Shown: positions 20,658-29,842 of the stretch, in pieces
Layout of the letters: the number at the start of each line of letters is the position of its first letter
How positions within the stretch are numbered: the first letter of the stretch is position 1
The notes under the pieces: generated by a model
What the model was told of the DNA's origin: nothing
Seen by the model: only the letters and a program-made list of their open reading frames with translations
Database searches by the model: none
Source: an uncultured Schlesneria sp.
GTDB lineage: Bacteria; Planctomycetota; Planctomycetia; Planctomycetales; Planctomycetaceae
Length of the DNA stretch: 64,000 nt
Assembly: GCA_903858935.1 (NCBI GenBank)
Contig: CAIOKO010000234.1
Coordinates: 1 to 64,000, forward strand
Direction of reading: 5' to 3'
Program-made: the position numbers and the translations under genes

Positions 20658-20683
20658 AGGTGCAAGCTATTCGGCTTGCACCT
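20658..20683 (-). terminator. Hairpin downstream of the DUF1080-ThuA gene
   Basis: A perfect 10-base inverted repeat (AGGTGCAAGC and GCTTGCACCT) with a 6-base loop lies 19 bases past the stop codon of the gene at 20702-22303. On the reverse strand no run of Ts follows, so it may work as a processing or stability hairpin rather than a classical intrinsic terminator. Confidence 0.5.
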
Positions 20684-20701
20684 GAAGACAGAGTTACGCG
20701 A

Positions 20702-22303
20702 TCACTTCTTATTCCACTGATCCAGCATTGCCTGGACCGTTGCCGGATTGAAGTCATCAGGAATCTTTTCGTCGTGATTCTGAAGGAGATCATTGACTGT
20801 CACATAGCCGGCAGGAACCCCTTCTGATGGGATATCGGCACCGGCGGTCCAGACGATGGCGTTCAGGACCAGTTTTCTGAATTGATCGTTACCCCAGTTC
20901 CAGTGAACGTGTCCACCGCTGGTGCCGAATCCGCGTCCGCCATCGGACCGCTCACGAGCCCAGGCCATGTGCTGCGGCTCTTTGCGTTCCAGGACGGCCT
21001 TTCGAACTTCTGGGTTACCGCTGTGAGGACCATCGCCACGACTGAGTGATTCCTTTGGAGGAAGGTCGGTCAAAATCGGCGTCACGCCATCCATCTTTTC
21101 TCGAAACCGCATGTGATAATACCATTCGTCATTCGTCGAAAATGGCTTTACTCCGCGAGTCGTCGCGTGGACAGGAAGCTTTGTGTAATTGGCCACCCAG
21201 TGAGGGTTTACCGACCAGTTTGGTTCAAAGTAGCCACCGATCCAGTTAAGAAACGCGTCACCAGGCTTTCCGGCCGTTGTCTCGACACCGTAGTGAATAC
21301 AGACAATTCCGGCTCCTTTGGCGGCAAGTGCGTTAAGTTCGTCAAGATGGCTGTTAAAGGGATGCCCGCCTCCACCGTCGGAATAGATCAGGATCGTATT
21401 GGCAGAAGCCAGTTTCTCGGCGCTTGGCCAACCCTGTTTCTGAATCGAAAAAACTTCCGCTTCAACGGGAAGTCCGCTTTCGTTAATCAGCTTGGCCAGT
21501 AGCGAGCATCCAGCCAGATGGTCATGAGCACCAAACCCGTGACTCGGGTTTCCCGCGATCAACAAAGCTTTTTTTTTAGCCCCAGTGCTGGTGGTGCTTT
21601 CGCTTTTTAATTGCTTCAGCTTGATATTGCGGAACTGAACCTTCATCGGTGGACCAGCATGAAGCTGAAGAGCAAGCACACCCTTTGCGCGACGTTCGGC
21701 CTTGTCTTCGTCAATCACGACAGACGTGAGGACTCCGTTGATGCGGTGCTCAAACGTAAATCCTTTCGCACTGACGTGGTATTCGTTCCAGTCCTCTTTC
21801 TTAATCTTCTCTTGAATGGCGTTCGTATCGCCAAATGTTTCCAGAACCTTTGGCTTGTGATCAGCTCCGATTTCCGTTTTCTGACCCCTAAGAGCAAGAA
21901 TGCCACGGAATCGCTCACCATAATTGATACCAGAATACGTGTTGCCGGCTTCGAAGTCGGCCTGATAGCCACCGATCACCCACTTTTCGTTGGGGACTTC
22001 AAAACTGCGGTATTGGATGCCCGAGTTCCCGTTTACGATCTTGTATTCCAGTTTCAGTTCGAAGTCGGCCGTTTCACCGCCTCGCCAGATAATAAAGGTG
22101 TTGCCCTTTGTTACCTTGGCTTCGGTCGTCTGTCCGGTAATCGTCCCATCTTCTACTCGCCAGAATTCAGGATTGCCATCCCACTTGTCGAGGGTCTTTC
22201 CATCAAAGATCGTTTCCCAGCCATCCTGAGCCTGAACTGAACCGGCCACGCCGAGCATGGCAAACATCATCGAACAAAGTATCCATCCCATCCGAAATCG
22301 CAT
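20702..22303 (-). CDS. DUF1080 (3-keto-disaccharide hydrolase-like)/ThuA fusion
   Basis: A 533-residue exported protein. The ATG at 22303 is preferred over upstream in-frame starts because AGGAG lies about 6 bases before it and the signal peptide begins there (CSMMFAMLGVAGSVQA). The N-terminal half is a DUF1080 concanavalin-like domain: WETIFDGKTLDKWDGNPEFW, then GNSGIQYRS and LQLHAGPPMKVQFRNIKL. Characterised relatives cleave 3-keto-glycosides. The C-terminal half is a ThuA-like domain (ALLIAGNPSHGFGAHDH, IVCIHYGVE, GGHVHWNWG), a glutamine-amidotransferase-like fold linked to trehalose use and 3-ketosugar metabolism. Both halves point to periplasmic handling of oxidised sugars, matching the neighbouring dehydrogenase. 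Confidence 0.88.
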   Translation of the reverse strand: MRFRMGWILCSMMFAMLGVAGSVQAQDGWETIFDGKTLDKWDGNPEFWRVEDGTITGQTTEAKVTKGNTFIIWRGGETADFELKLEYKIVNGNSGIQYRSFEVPNEKWVIGGYQADFEAGNTYSGINYGERFRGILALRGQKTEIGADHKPKVLETFGDTNAIQEKIKKEDWNEYHVSAKGFTFEHRINGVLTSVVIDEDKAERRAKGVLALQLHAGPPMKVQFRNIKLKQLKSESTTSTGAKKKALLIAGNPSHGFGAHDHLAGCSLLAKLINESGLPVEAEVFSIQKQGWPSAEKLASANTILIYSDGGGGHPFNSHLDELNALAAKGAGIVCIHYGVETTAGKPGDAFLNWIGGYFEPNWSVNPHWVANYTKLPVHATTRGVKPFSTNDEWYYHMRFREKMDGVTPILTDLPPKESLSRGDGPHSGNPEVRKAVLERKEPQHMAWARERSDGGRGFGTSGGHVHWNWGNDQFRKLVLNAIVWTAGADIPSEGVPAGYVTVNDLLQNHDEKIPDDFNPATVQAMLDQWNKK

Positions 22304-22518
22304 TTGCATCTCCTGTTGAATCATCGAGAAGTGGTTTTGATGCTGACCGTCAATCCGCTGAAAGGCATGAATCAACGAAACCGTATTTGACCATATTCCA
22401 ATCGTAATTCGCAACTGCTACCCATCGCCGTGGCCGTCCCGTTCTTGGATTCTGGGTGAAGTGTGGATTAATCTTTTTGCCTCACAGAGTCCGAAATCTG
22501 AATTGTATTGCAAACAAG

Positions 22519-22848
22519 ATGAATAACGATCCCCCTCCGGTGTTTTCGACCTTCATCGTAATAACCGTCATGATCTGCATGTTTTCTTTGATGACCGAGG
22601 CGATTCTTGTCTGCTGCCATCTCTCCTCTGGAAAAATTCCCGGCGATAATCCGGTTGCTCATTACCTGCTGCTTGCAGTGGCGTGTCTCTCTTCAGGATT
22701 TGTGAGACTTTATGGATGGGACCAGTTTGTGCGAACTGGTCAACGTGAGCGTCCACTACATCCCACAAGTGTGCAGTCGGTACTTGTGACGATTTTGGTG
22801 ATAAGTTATTCGATTTTCGTAGGATGGACTCTTGGAGTATTCAACTGA
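22519..22848 (+). CDS. Small membrane protein, unknown function
   Basis: A 109-residue protein from the ATG at 22519 (the frame is open from 22456). It has three hydrophobic segments: FIVITVMICMFSLMTEAILV, HYLLLAVACLSSGFV and SVLVTILVISYSIFVGWTL. No conserved motif is recognised. It lies 28 bases upstream of an ankyrin-repeat gene on the same strand and may be co-transcribed with it. Divergent from the DUF1080-ThuA gene. Confidence 0.5.
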   Translation: MNNDPPPVFSTFIVITVMICMFSLMTEAILVCCHLSSGKIPGDNPVAHYLLLAVACLSSGFVRLYGWDQFVRTGQRERPLHPTSVQSVLVTILVISYSIFVGWTLGVFN

Positions 22849-22876
22849 TTCAATCTTTTAACGCAAAAGGGTCTCG

Positions 22877-23314
22877 ATGAGCACCATCTCAGAATTGTCC
22901 GCGATCTGTACCGAGAGGTGCCCCGATGAATTGGAACAGCGACACCGAATCGTCGAACTGATCTCTGGCGGGGCCGACGTCAATTCCTGTGATAAAAACG
23001 GAGTCACCGCACTTCATCATGCTGTGCGGTTTCGATTCCCATTTGCAGTACAAGCCCTGATTGAGCACGGTGCCGACGTGAATCAGGTTTGTCGAAAGTC
23101 TGGTTCGACGCCACTTCACCGTGCTGTGACGTCAACAGGTGCTCCAGGAACGGCAGGAAAACAACAGGAGGCGATCGAGATTATTCGACTACTGATTGCT
23201 GCAGGGGCTGACCCGCTCATTTCGAATAAATCTGGGGGAACCCCAGCCGACTACGTTAAGAATGAGGCCATCAAGCTGCTGCTCAAACCGAGAATAAAGA
23301 AACCCGGTTGGTAA
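22877..23314 (+). CDS. Ankyrin repeat protein
   Basis: A 145-residue cytoplasmic protein made of about three ankyrin repeats. They are recognised by GADVNSCDKNGVTALHHAVRF, then GADVNQVCRKSGSTPLHRAV, and a last unit with AGADPLISNKSGGTPADYV. No signal peptide or catalytic domain is present. Ankyrin repeats mediate protein binding; the partner is unknown. GGGTCTC-like purine-poor sequence precedes the ATG and no strong ribosome binding site is visible. Confidence 0.8.
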   Translation: MSTISELSAICTERCPDELEQRHRIVELISGGADVNSCDKNGVTALHHAVRFRFPFAVQALIEHGADVNQVCRKSGSTPLHRAVTSTGAPGTAGKQQEAIEIIRLLIAAGADPLISNKSGGTPADYVKNEAIKLLLKPRIKKPGW

Positions 23315-23405
23315 ACGCGCGACGACATATTCGACCGCAGACATATGGAAACGTGACGTAACGCGAATGAGATGCTCGTCGTCGTGAACTTCATACCCGG
23401 GTTCG

Positions 23406-24113
23406 TCAGGATTTCTTAATTCTTCCAGACCGAACTCCTGTAATTTTTGCTTTGCGAGGGTTGGCCACGTTGCGCTTGCTCGCTTCATGAGGAGCGAGTT
23501 CGGTGAGGGCCGCAAATCCGCCGTCTTTGCTTGAGTATGCGAGTACCTCGCCTGTTTCCATCTGATAGATCCAGGCGTGGAGTGTCAGTTCACCACGCTG
23601 CAGCTTGACGGCAACTGCCGGATGCGTCTGAAGATTCTCGATCTGAACCAGCACATGTTCGCGTACAGCAATCTCTAATTGTTCGTGACCATCGTATTTT
23701 GGATAGTTCTCGGTAACGATCAGGCGCGTCGCCTCGGCGTGACTCAGCCATCCTCTTACAAGCGGCAGATTGGTCATTTTTTCCGGGTGTAACATCGCCT
23801 GAATGGCACCACAACCGGAATGTCCGCAAACAATGATGTCTTTCACACCTAATGCCGTCACGGCATATTCGATTGTGGCTGGCTCGCCACCGTTCGAGGC
23901 TCCATGACACGGTACAATGTTGCCCGCATTGCGAAGGACAAATAGTTCGCCAAGTTGGGCCTGCATAATGATTGACGGATCAACGCGTGAGTCCGAACAG
24001 CCGATAAACAGCGCGCTTGGGTGTTGCCCCGACGCAAGCGTTTCGAAGAATTTTCGCTCATTCTGAAACACGTTCGTGCGGAACTGATGGATGCCGGTCA
24101 GAAGCTGGTCCAT
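23406..24113 (-). CDS. Beta-class carbonic anhydrase
   Basis: Interconverts CO2 and bicarbonate in the cytoplasm. The zinc ligands of the beta class are present: CSDSR (Cys, with the Asp-Arg dyad) about 40 residues in, and GHSGCGAIQAM (His and Cys) further on, with the NAGNIVP segment between. The chosen ATG at 24113 gives 235 residues beginning MDQLLTGIHQF, a normal beginning for this family; an in-frame ATG at 24170 would overlap the upstream gene by 14 bases. The C-terminus extends beyond a minimal domain, ending in a basic tail (VRSGRIKKS). It follows a small exported-protein gene on the same strand. Confidence 0.93.
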   Translation of the reverse strand: MDQLLTGIHQFRTNVFQNERKFFETLASGQHPSALFIGCSDSRVDPSIIMQAQLGELFVLRNAGNIVPCHGASNGGEPATIEYAVTALGVKDIIVCGHSGCGAIQAMLHPEKMTNLPLVRGWLSHAEATRLIVTENYPKYDGHEQLEIAVREHVLVQIENLQTHPAVAVKLQRGELTLHAWIYQMETGEVLAYSSKDGGFAALTELAPHEASKRNVANPRKAKITGVRSGRIKKS

Positions 24114-24156
24114 ATGACGCCTGCTTTCTTGAAATGGTTCGAATTGACCACGATGA

Positions 24157-24516
24157 CTACCGTGGCTCATCGGCTGAACGTCGATGACTTAGCATCCTGA
24201 TCCGCCACGTTTGACCATTCGTTTTGCTGGACCCTTCGTTATTCTCGTCGGTAACTTCCGGTGGAAGCGTTCCAGGTCTCGGAACATAGGGAATTTCTCG
24301 ATGATCCGCTTGCCTGACGGGTGTTTTTTCCGCTTCGAGTTTTTCGAGTCGCTTTTCGAGAGCGTTGATTCGTTCGATCAGTTCAAGCTGTTTCGAGGAT
24401 GCCTCGCTTCCAGCCGTCAAATCAGCTTTTTCGTCGTCGGCATTGGACGATTGCCAGGCGAAAGCGACTCCGAAAAGCGTGAAACTTATCGCGGCTAGTG
24501 CTAGTGAACGCTTCAT
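24157..24516 (-). CDS. Small exported coiled-coil protein
   Basis: A 119-residue protein starting at the ATG at 24516, with GAGG about 6 bases upstream. The frame continues to 24705, but that extension runs through a terminator hairpin and is not coding. A signal peptide (LALAAISFTLFGVAFA) is followed by a short heptad-like helix (SSKQLELIERINALEKRLEKLEAE) and a proline-rich, polar C-terminus (PYVPRPGTLPPEV). Probably periplasmic, with the helix mediating self-association. No family recognised. Confidence 0.6.
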   Translation of the reverse strand: MKRSLALAAISFTLFGVAFAWQSSNADDEKADLTAGSEASSKQLELIERINALEKRLEKLEAEKTPVRQADHREIPYVPRPGTLPPEVTDENNEGSSKTNGQTWRIRMLSHRRSADEPR

Positions 24517-24643
24517 TGATGACCTCGTGCCAGAGAACGAATACAGATGCAGACCTGCAGAAGTCGCGATCGTCGCGAATATTTCTGCTCTTAAAAATCT
24601 TGTCGCTTGAGGAAAACAGCGTTTCCGGTTACTCGAAAAAAGC

Positions 24644-24677
24644 CCCGGGCGCTGGCTGGACAGGCCCAGCGCCCGGG
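24644..24677 (-). terminator. Intrinsic terminator downstream of murE-murF
   Basis: A 12-base-pair GC-rich stem (CCCGGGCGCTGG and CCAGCGCCCGGG) has a 10-base loop. On the reverse strand it is followed by GC and six Ts, and on the forward strand by four Ts, so it may act in both directions. It lies about 280 bases downstream of the murF stop. The rest of the 24517-24957 gap holds a small GCGGCAAAGCCGC hairpin at about 24813 and no gene that I can support. Confidence 0.8.
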
Positions 24678-24957
24678 TTTTGGTCCCGTCACGACGTGAT
24701 GACAAGCAATCGACCCAGAGACCGCTTTATCACCGTGAACGTTAATGTCCGGCGCGACCCGGACGGACGATCGGCTTCCGCAAACCGATCGCACGTGACG
24801 GAACCTCACTGCGGCAAAGCCGCAGAATTCAGTCGAACAAACAGGCGAAAATACCGATCGAAGTCACGATTGATCCATTCGATCTCTAATCTTCACTGCC
24901 ATGTTCGAAATTTGAAATGACGCTCTCCTGTACTGATAACAATTCGTAAATTGACAC

Positions 24958-26379
24958 TTAAGCACAAATGCGATGTTGACCTGTCGGATAGAGTCGTTCC
25001 CGTAACTCGGCATGACCTTTCAACCAGTCAATGACTCGTTCCATTCGCGTCGACCGAGAGCCTTTCACCAGTAAAAGGTCACGTGGTTCGAGCCAGCAGT
25101 CGAGAATCGCCAGCAGCGTTTCTGTGTCGTTGGTGGCCGCGATCTGGTGTGACTTCATTCCATTTCGTTCGGCACCCCGGGCAACGTCGCCAGCGTAATC
25201 ACCGCAGACGAGCAAGCGATCCAGGCGAAGCTGGGCTGCCAGATTCCCGATTCGCTCGTGTTCAAAGGGAGCCGTTGGGCCCAGTTCCCGCATGTCTCCC
25301 AGGACGAGTAATCGCTGGCCGGCCCCCGGAACGACAATTTCTTTTAACAGGTTGCACGACGCAGCTACCGAAAGCGGGCTGGCATTGTAGGTGTCGTCAA
25401 TAACCGTCCACGGCCCGATCTGAACCAATCCGCCACGTCCAGGAGCCGGAGTGAATTTCGTCAGACCTGCTGCCAGAAACTTTGTGGAAACCCCAATCTC
25501 GAGGCCAATTGCGATCGCACACAATGCGTTGGAAAGAGTGTGTCGACCGTTAACCGGAATATCAAAATCAGCCCCTTCACAACGGAATCGTAAACTACCA
25601 GCGTGGGCTTCGACATGCGTGGCCTGGATCTGGTTGTCATCACCCTGACCAACAAAAATGACAGGGCAGGGTGCCCGATCTGCCATCTGGCGCAGGACGA
25701 GGTCGTCTCCTGGCAGCACTGCAAAACCGGTCGAAGGAAGTTGGTCGAGTAATTCACCCTTAGTTTGAATAATAGCAGCCAGTGAACCGAATGACTGAAG
25801 ATGTGCTGGACCAATGGCCGTGACAACACCAACTTCCGGACGAGCTACGTCACATAATTGTTGAATATCGCCGATTTGTGAAGCACCCATTTCCATGACG
25901 GCAAATTCGTGCGACGTGTCAAGATCGAGAAGGCTGAGCGGCAGGCCGATCAGATTATTAAAGTTCTTCCGACTGCGGATTCCGTGGTATTGACCACTGA
26001 GTGCCGCGAAAATCATTTCGCGAGTCGTCGTCTTGCCGACACTACCTGTGACTCCAATGACCAATGCGTCTAAACGACTACGATGCCAGCAGGCGAATCG
26101 TCCCAGTGCAGAAAGCGTTTCATCGACAATCAGACTGGCACCCGCGACGCAATTTGCACGGTCTGCGGAAATGACACAAAGCCGAGCGTGACGCCCCAAC
26201 GCCTCGTTCGCAAAATCATGTCCGTCGTGATTTTCACCTTGTAAGGCCCAGAAGATGTCACCCTGGCGAATCTCACGCGAATCAATCGAAATTCGATCAA
26301 ATCGTGCGTCTGCAGAATCGACCTCTCGCAGTCGACCTCCCGTGACCTGCATCAGGTCTCGCAGACTGAACCGTTCCAT
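24958..26379 (-). CDS. murF: UDP-N-acetylmuramoyl-tripeptide--D-alanyl-D-alanine ligase
   Basis: Adds D-Ala-D-Ala to the UDP-MurNAc tripeptide, the last cytoplasmic step of the peptidoglycan precursor. The protein is 473 residues, normal for MurF. The N-terminal Mur substrate-binding domain has SIDSREIRQGDIFWALQGE. The ATP-binding P-loop is GVTGSVGKTTTREM (about residues 110-123), and the central domain has NFNNLIGLPLSLL and MEMGASQIGDI. The C-terminal domain has DDTYNASP and LGDMRELGP. It starts one base after the murE stop, so the two are translationally coupled. Its presence fits with planctomycetes that make peptidoglycan. Confidence 0.96.
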   Translation of the reverse strand: MERFSLRDLMQVTGGRLREVDSADARFDRISIDSREIRQGDIFWALQGENHDGHDFANEALGRHARLCVISADRANCVAGASLIVDETLSALGRFACWHRSRLDALVIGVTGSVGKTTTREMIFAALSGQYHGIRSRKNFNNLIGLPLSLLDLDTSHEFAVMEMGASQIGDIQQLCDVARPEVGVVTAIGPAHLQSFGSLAAIIQTKGELLDQLPSTGFAVLPGDDLVLRQMADRAPCPVIFVGQGDDNQIQATHVEAHAGSLRFRCEGADFDIPVNGRHTLSNALCAIAIGLEIGVSTKFLAAGLTKFTPAPGRGGLVQIGPWTVIDDTYNASPLSVAASCNLLKEIVVPGAGQRLLVLGDMRELGPTAPFEHERIGNLAAQLRLDRLLVCGDYAGDVARGAERNGMKSHQIAATNDTETLLAILDCWLEPRDLLLVKGSRSTRMERVIDWLKGHAELRERLYPTGQHRICA

Positions 26380-26380
26380 G

Positions 26381-27895
26381 TCAGGCGCTCACTTTTTCGA
26401 ACGGTCGAGCGAGTGGCTGCCACCGATCTCGCAGGAATTCTCTGGCAACTTGCCGATCGTCGAAAGGAAATCGATCGGCCCCAATGATTTGTTCGTTTTC
26501 ATGCCCCTTGCCGGCGATCAGTACGCAGTCACCAGGGCCGGCCATCGATAAGGCCTGGGTAATGGCTTCGCGTCTGTCGGCTTCGACAACAGGAGGGGTC
26601 GTTGCATCGTGCATTCCGGCGAGGATTTCGTCGATGATCACCTTCGGATTCTCGCTGCGCGGATTGTCGCTTGTGACGATTCCGACATCGGCGAGTAAAG
26701 CCGCGTTTCCGAGCTTTGGTCGCTTCGTTCGGTCCCGATCACCTCCGGCCCCGAAGACGCAAATCACACGGCCAGGTGTCAAGCTCTTAAGACTGAGCAG
26801 GCAACGGCGCAGGGCATCGTCCGTATGAGCATAATCAACAAAAACATCAAACGGTTGACCGCACTCGACTTGTTCCAGTCTGCCGGGAACACAGCGAAAC
26901 GATTCGATCCCCGCGACAATTTCTTCCGGCGTCAGCCCCATGTGAGTGGCTGCCGTCGCTGCTGCCAGGATATTGGAAATGTTGTGACGACCGATCAATC
27001 GTGTCGCACAATCAATTGTTCTGCCGTGGATTCCCATTCGGAATCGAGTTCCCGAGAGTGATTCGTCACGGATTTGCGCGGTGATGTCAGCTGACGAATT
27101 CAATCCGAACGAGACGCATGACGACGGATCGCCAACGTGATCTCGAAGAGACCACGAGCCCGGGTCATCGTAGTTCAGCGCAACGATCCCTCCAGGTCGA
27201 ACGAGTTCGAGAATCTTCGATTTTGCTTTCAGGTAAGCGTCAAAGTTGTGATGATAATCGAAATGATCTTGCGTCACGTTGGTGACGACGGCGGCGGCGA
27301 GTTCAATTCCGGCTGGACGGCCTTGATGCAGTGCATGGCTGGATAACTCGATTGCAGCATGCGAGGAACCGGCCTGGACCATGCGGCCTAACCATTGTGC
27401 CATCGATCTCGAATCCGGCGTCGTTAGCGTCGATGGTCCTGTTCGCAGGCCGTCCGAGTATTCGACGGTCCCCAACAGGCCGCAGCGTCGACCCGATTTC
27501 TCCATTAAGCTGCGAATTAACCAGGCAGTTGTTGTTTTTCCGTTTGTTCCGGTCACACCAGCAACACTCAGTCGCCTGGACGGATCACCGGACAGCGACT
27601 CGCACACCCTGGCGAATGCTGATCGGACGTCGGTCACAACGCATTGTGGGATTGTCGAGTTCGCTACGGGGGTGTCGACCAGAAGGCCTGACGCACCGCG
27701 AGAGATCGCTTCATGAATGAATTCGCGTGCATCAACGCGTGTGCCGCGAATCACTGCGAACAGAGATCCCTCCTGAACCTCACTGCTTCTTTCAAATGCA
27801 TCGGTAATGCAGATGTTTGTACAGCCAACGAAGCTAGCCTGAGGCAATAAACGCCTCAAACTGACTGCGCACGGAAATGAAGCCATCTGTCGCAC
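26381..27895 (-). CDS. murE: UDP-N-acetylmuramoyl-L-alanyl-D-glutamate--2,6-diaminopimelate ligase
   Basis: Adds the third stem-peptide amino acid to UDP-MurNAc-L-Ala-D-Glu. The P-loop is GVTGTNGKTTT, followed by TTPDS and ELSSHALHQGR of the central domain, then DYAHTDDALRRCL and DNPRSENP in the C-terminal domain. The DNPR motif is the known specificity signature for meso-diaminopimelate rather than lysine. A GTG at 27895 with GGGAGG 5 bases upstream is the best start; ATGs at 27886 and 27931 are alternatives. First gene of the murE-murF operon and divergent from prs. Confidence 0.95.
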   Translation of the reverse strand: MRQMASFPCAVSLRRLLPQASFVGCTNICITDAFERSSEVQEGSLFAVIRGTRVDAREFIHEAISRGASGLLVDTPVANSTIPQCVVTDVRSAFARVCESLSGDPSRRLSVAGVTGTNGKTTTAWLIRSLMEKSGRRCGLLGTVEYSDGLRTGPSTLTTPDSRSMAQWLGRMVQAGSSHAAIELSSHALHQGRPAGIELAAAVVTNVTQDHFDYHHNFDAYLKAKSKILELVRPGGIVALNYDDPGSWSLRDHVGDPSSCVSFGLNSSADITAQIRDESLSGTRFRMGIHGRTIDCATRLIGRHNISNILAAATAATHMGLTPEEIVAGIESFRCVPGRLEQVECGQPFDVFVDYAHTDDALRRCLLSLKSLTPGRVICVFGAGGDRDRTKRPKLGNAALLADVGIVTSDNPRSENPKVIIDEILAGMHDATTPPVVEADRREAITQALSMAGPGDCVLIAGKGHENEQIIGADRFPFDDRQVAREFLRDRWQPLARPFEKVSA

Positions 27896-28093
27896 GAACG
27901 CCTCCCTGCGATCGTAAGGCCAATAGATCAACCGTCAGACTTGTCCTTGATTCGGGAAAAACGGTCAAGACGATTTGGTTTGTGACTGACATCGGGCTTG
28001 CTTCCGCACGAGGCTTCTTTCAGAATGCGGCGGCTAAGGGTTGACCCTGTTTGGGGACAACTATCACACGACTTCAGCCGAACGCCCGATTTC

Positions 28094-29041
28094 ATGTATG
28101 ACGAACTTTGTATTCTGAGTGGACGAGCAAATCCGAAACTTGCGGCTGAAATCGCATCGTATCTGAGCATTGGGCTGGGTTCCGTCACCCTCGATAATTT
28201 TCCCGATGGGGAAATTTCAGTCCGACTTGATACGAATGTGCGTGGTCGCGACGTCTTTCTCGTGCAACCGACGGGCCCGTCGGTAAACGAGAATCTGATG
28301 GAATTGCTGATTTTGATCGACACTTGCAAGCGGGCAAGTGCCGCACGCATCACTGCGGTCATTCCGTACTACGGATACGCGAGACAGGATCGTAAAGATA
28401 TGGGGCGAGTCCCCATTACGGCCAAGCTCGTCGCAAATCTCATTACAAAAGCGGGTGCCGATCGCGTTCTGGCGATGGACTTGCATGCCGCTCAGATTCA
28501 AGGCTTTTTTGACTGTCCCGTGGACCATTTGTACGCGTCACCAATTCTGGATGACTATTTCCGTACACTCAACTTCCCGACGGAAAATCTGGTGATTGTC
28601 AGTCCTGATGAAGGAAGCATCAAGCGTTCGTTGCAACACGTCGAGCATCTTGGTGGCAGTTTCGCGATTGTCGACAAACGTCGATCGAACGCATTTGAGA
28701 CGCGTCAAGAAAATCTGATCGGTGGTCCCATCGAAGGAAAGACCGCGATTATCTTCGACGATATGATTACGACGGCTGGATCAATGGTCGGGGCCGTCAA
28801 GACAGTTGCTCAGTTTGGAGCCAGCAAGATCTATGTGGGAGCCACCCACGCCGTCTTCTGCGGCGAAGCAGTGGAACGACTCAGGGCGGCCCAAATCGTC
28901 GAAATTGTCGTTTCTAACAGTCTTGCGCTTCGTCCCAATCAAATGCTGCCAAACCTTCGAGTCATTTCGGTGGCGCCATTACTTGGCGAAGCAATCCGCC
29001 GAATTCACCGCAACGAATCGGTCAGCTACCTGTTTGACTGA
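28094..29041 (+). CDS. prs: Ribose-phosphate pyrophosphokinase
   Basis: Makes phosphoribosyl pyrophosphate (PRPP) from ribose 5-phosphate and ATP for nucleotide, histidine and tryptophan synthesis. From the ATG at 28094 the protein is 315 residues, the usual length; the longer frame from 27998 adds an unlikely N-terminus. Motifs in order: FPDGEISVRL, PYYGYARQDRK (ATP-binding region), DLHAAQIQGFFD, VDKRR, and the PRPP-binding loop IIFDDMITTAGSM. Twelve bases after its stop codon the 161-bp repeat array begins, so transcription of prs would run into highly structured repeat RNA. Confidence 0.95.
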   Translation: MYDELCILSGRANPKLAAEIASYLSIGLGSVTLDNFPDGEISVRLDTNVRGRDVFLVQPTGPSVNENLMELLILIDTCKRASAARITAVIPYYGYARQDRKDMGRVPITAKLVANLITKAGADRVLAMDLHAAQIQGFFDCPVDHLYASPILDDYFRTLNFPTENLVIVSPDEGSIKRSLQHVEHLGGSFAIVDKRRSNAFETRQENLIGGPIEGKTAIIFDDMITTAGSMVGAVKTVAQFGASKIYVGATHAVFCGEAVERLRAAQIVEIVVSNSLALRPNQMLPNLRVISVAPLLGEAIRRIHRNESVSYLFD

Positions 29042-29052
29042 TGCGAAAAAGT

Positions 29053-29842
29053 CGCAGGGTGGGTCGATCTTCGAGTCCCACCAAAACCTCGCCAAAGCTT
29101 CATCGCAAACACCGAAAAAAAGTTGGTAAAGTTGGCCGAGTTCCTTTTTTCATAGGCTTTTTTGCCGTTTCGAAGTTGGCCAACTTGACCAAGTTCAATC
29201 AGAGTCGTCATCACGCAGGGCGGGTCGATCTTCGAACCCCACCAAAACCTCACCAAAGCTTCATCGAGAACATCGAAAAAAAGTTGGCCAAGTTGGCCAA
29301 GTTCCCTGTTTCATAGGCTTTTTTGCCGTTTCGAAGCTGGCCAACTTGACCAAGTTCAATCAGAGTCGTCATCACGCAGGGCGGGTCGATCTTCGGACCC
29401 CACCAAAACCTCGCCAAAACTTCATCGCGAACATCGAAAAAAAGTTGGCCAAGTTGGCCGAGTTCCTTTTTTCATAGGCTTTTTTGCCGTTTCGAAGTTG
29501 GCCAACTTGACCAAGTTCAATCAGAGTCGACATCACGAAGGATGGGTCGATCTTCGAACCCCACCAAAACCTCGCCAAAACTTCATCGCGAACATCGAAA
29601 AAAGTTGGCCAAGTTGGCCGAGTTCCCTGTTTCATAGGCTTTTTTGCCGTTTCGAAGTTGGCCAACTTGACCAAGTTCAATCAGAATCGCCATCACCCTG
29701 GGTGGGTCGATCTTCGAGGCTCGCAAAAACTTCCCAAAACCATCATCGCAATCATCGAAAAAAAGTTGATCAAGTTGGTAAAGATCCCTGTTTCATAGGT
29801 TTTTTGCAGGATTGAACTTGGCCAACTTGATCAACTTCGTTC
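29053..29842 (+). repeat. 161-bp tandem repeat array, five copies
   Basis: Five head-to-tail copies start at about 29053, 29214, 29375, 29536 and 29696, giving periods of 161, 161, 161 and 160 bases. Each unit starts near CGCAGGGCGGGTCGATCTTC, continues through CACCAAAACCTCGCCAAA, an A-run and AAGTTGGCCAAGTTGGCC, then TTTCATAGGCTTTTTTGCCG and GTTGGCCAACTTGACCAAGTT. The AAGTTGGCC block and the later GGCCAACTTGACCAA block are inverted with respect to each other, so each unit can fold into a stem of about 20 bases. The last copy is the most divergent. The period is not a multiple of three, so the repeats are not protein repeats. They have no conserved short repeat with unique spacers, so this is not a CRISPR array. 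Confidence 0.9.

Noticed and set aside
24498-24920. 140-codon forward frame between murF and the small exported protein
   Set aside because: It runs straight through the 12-bp terminator stem and has no protein-like features.
29041-29815. Several 90-105 codon open frames in the 161-bp repeats
   Set aside because: They arise from the repeat itself in different frames. The period is not a multiple of three, so no frame is kept from unit to unit.
29053-29842. CRISPR array
   Set aside because: Units are 161 bp, nearly identical along their full length, without short repeats separated by unique spacers, and no cas genes are nearby.
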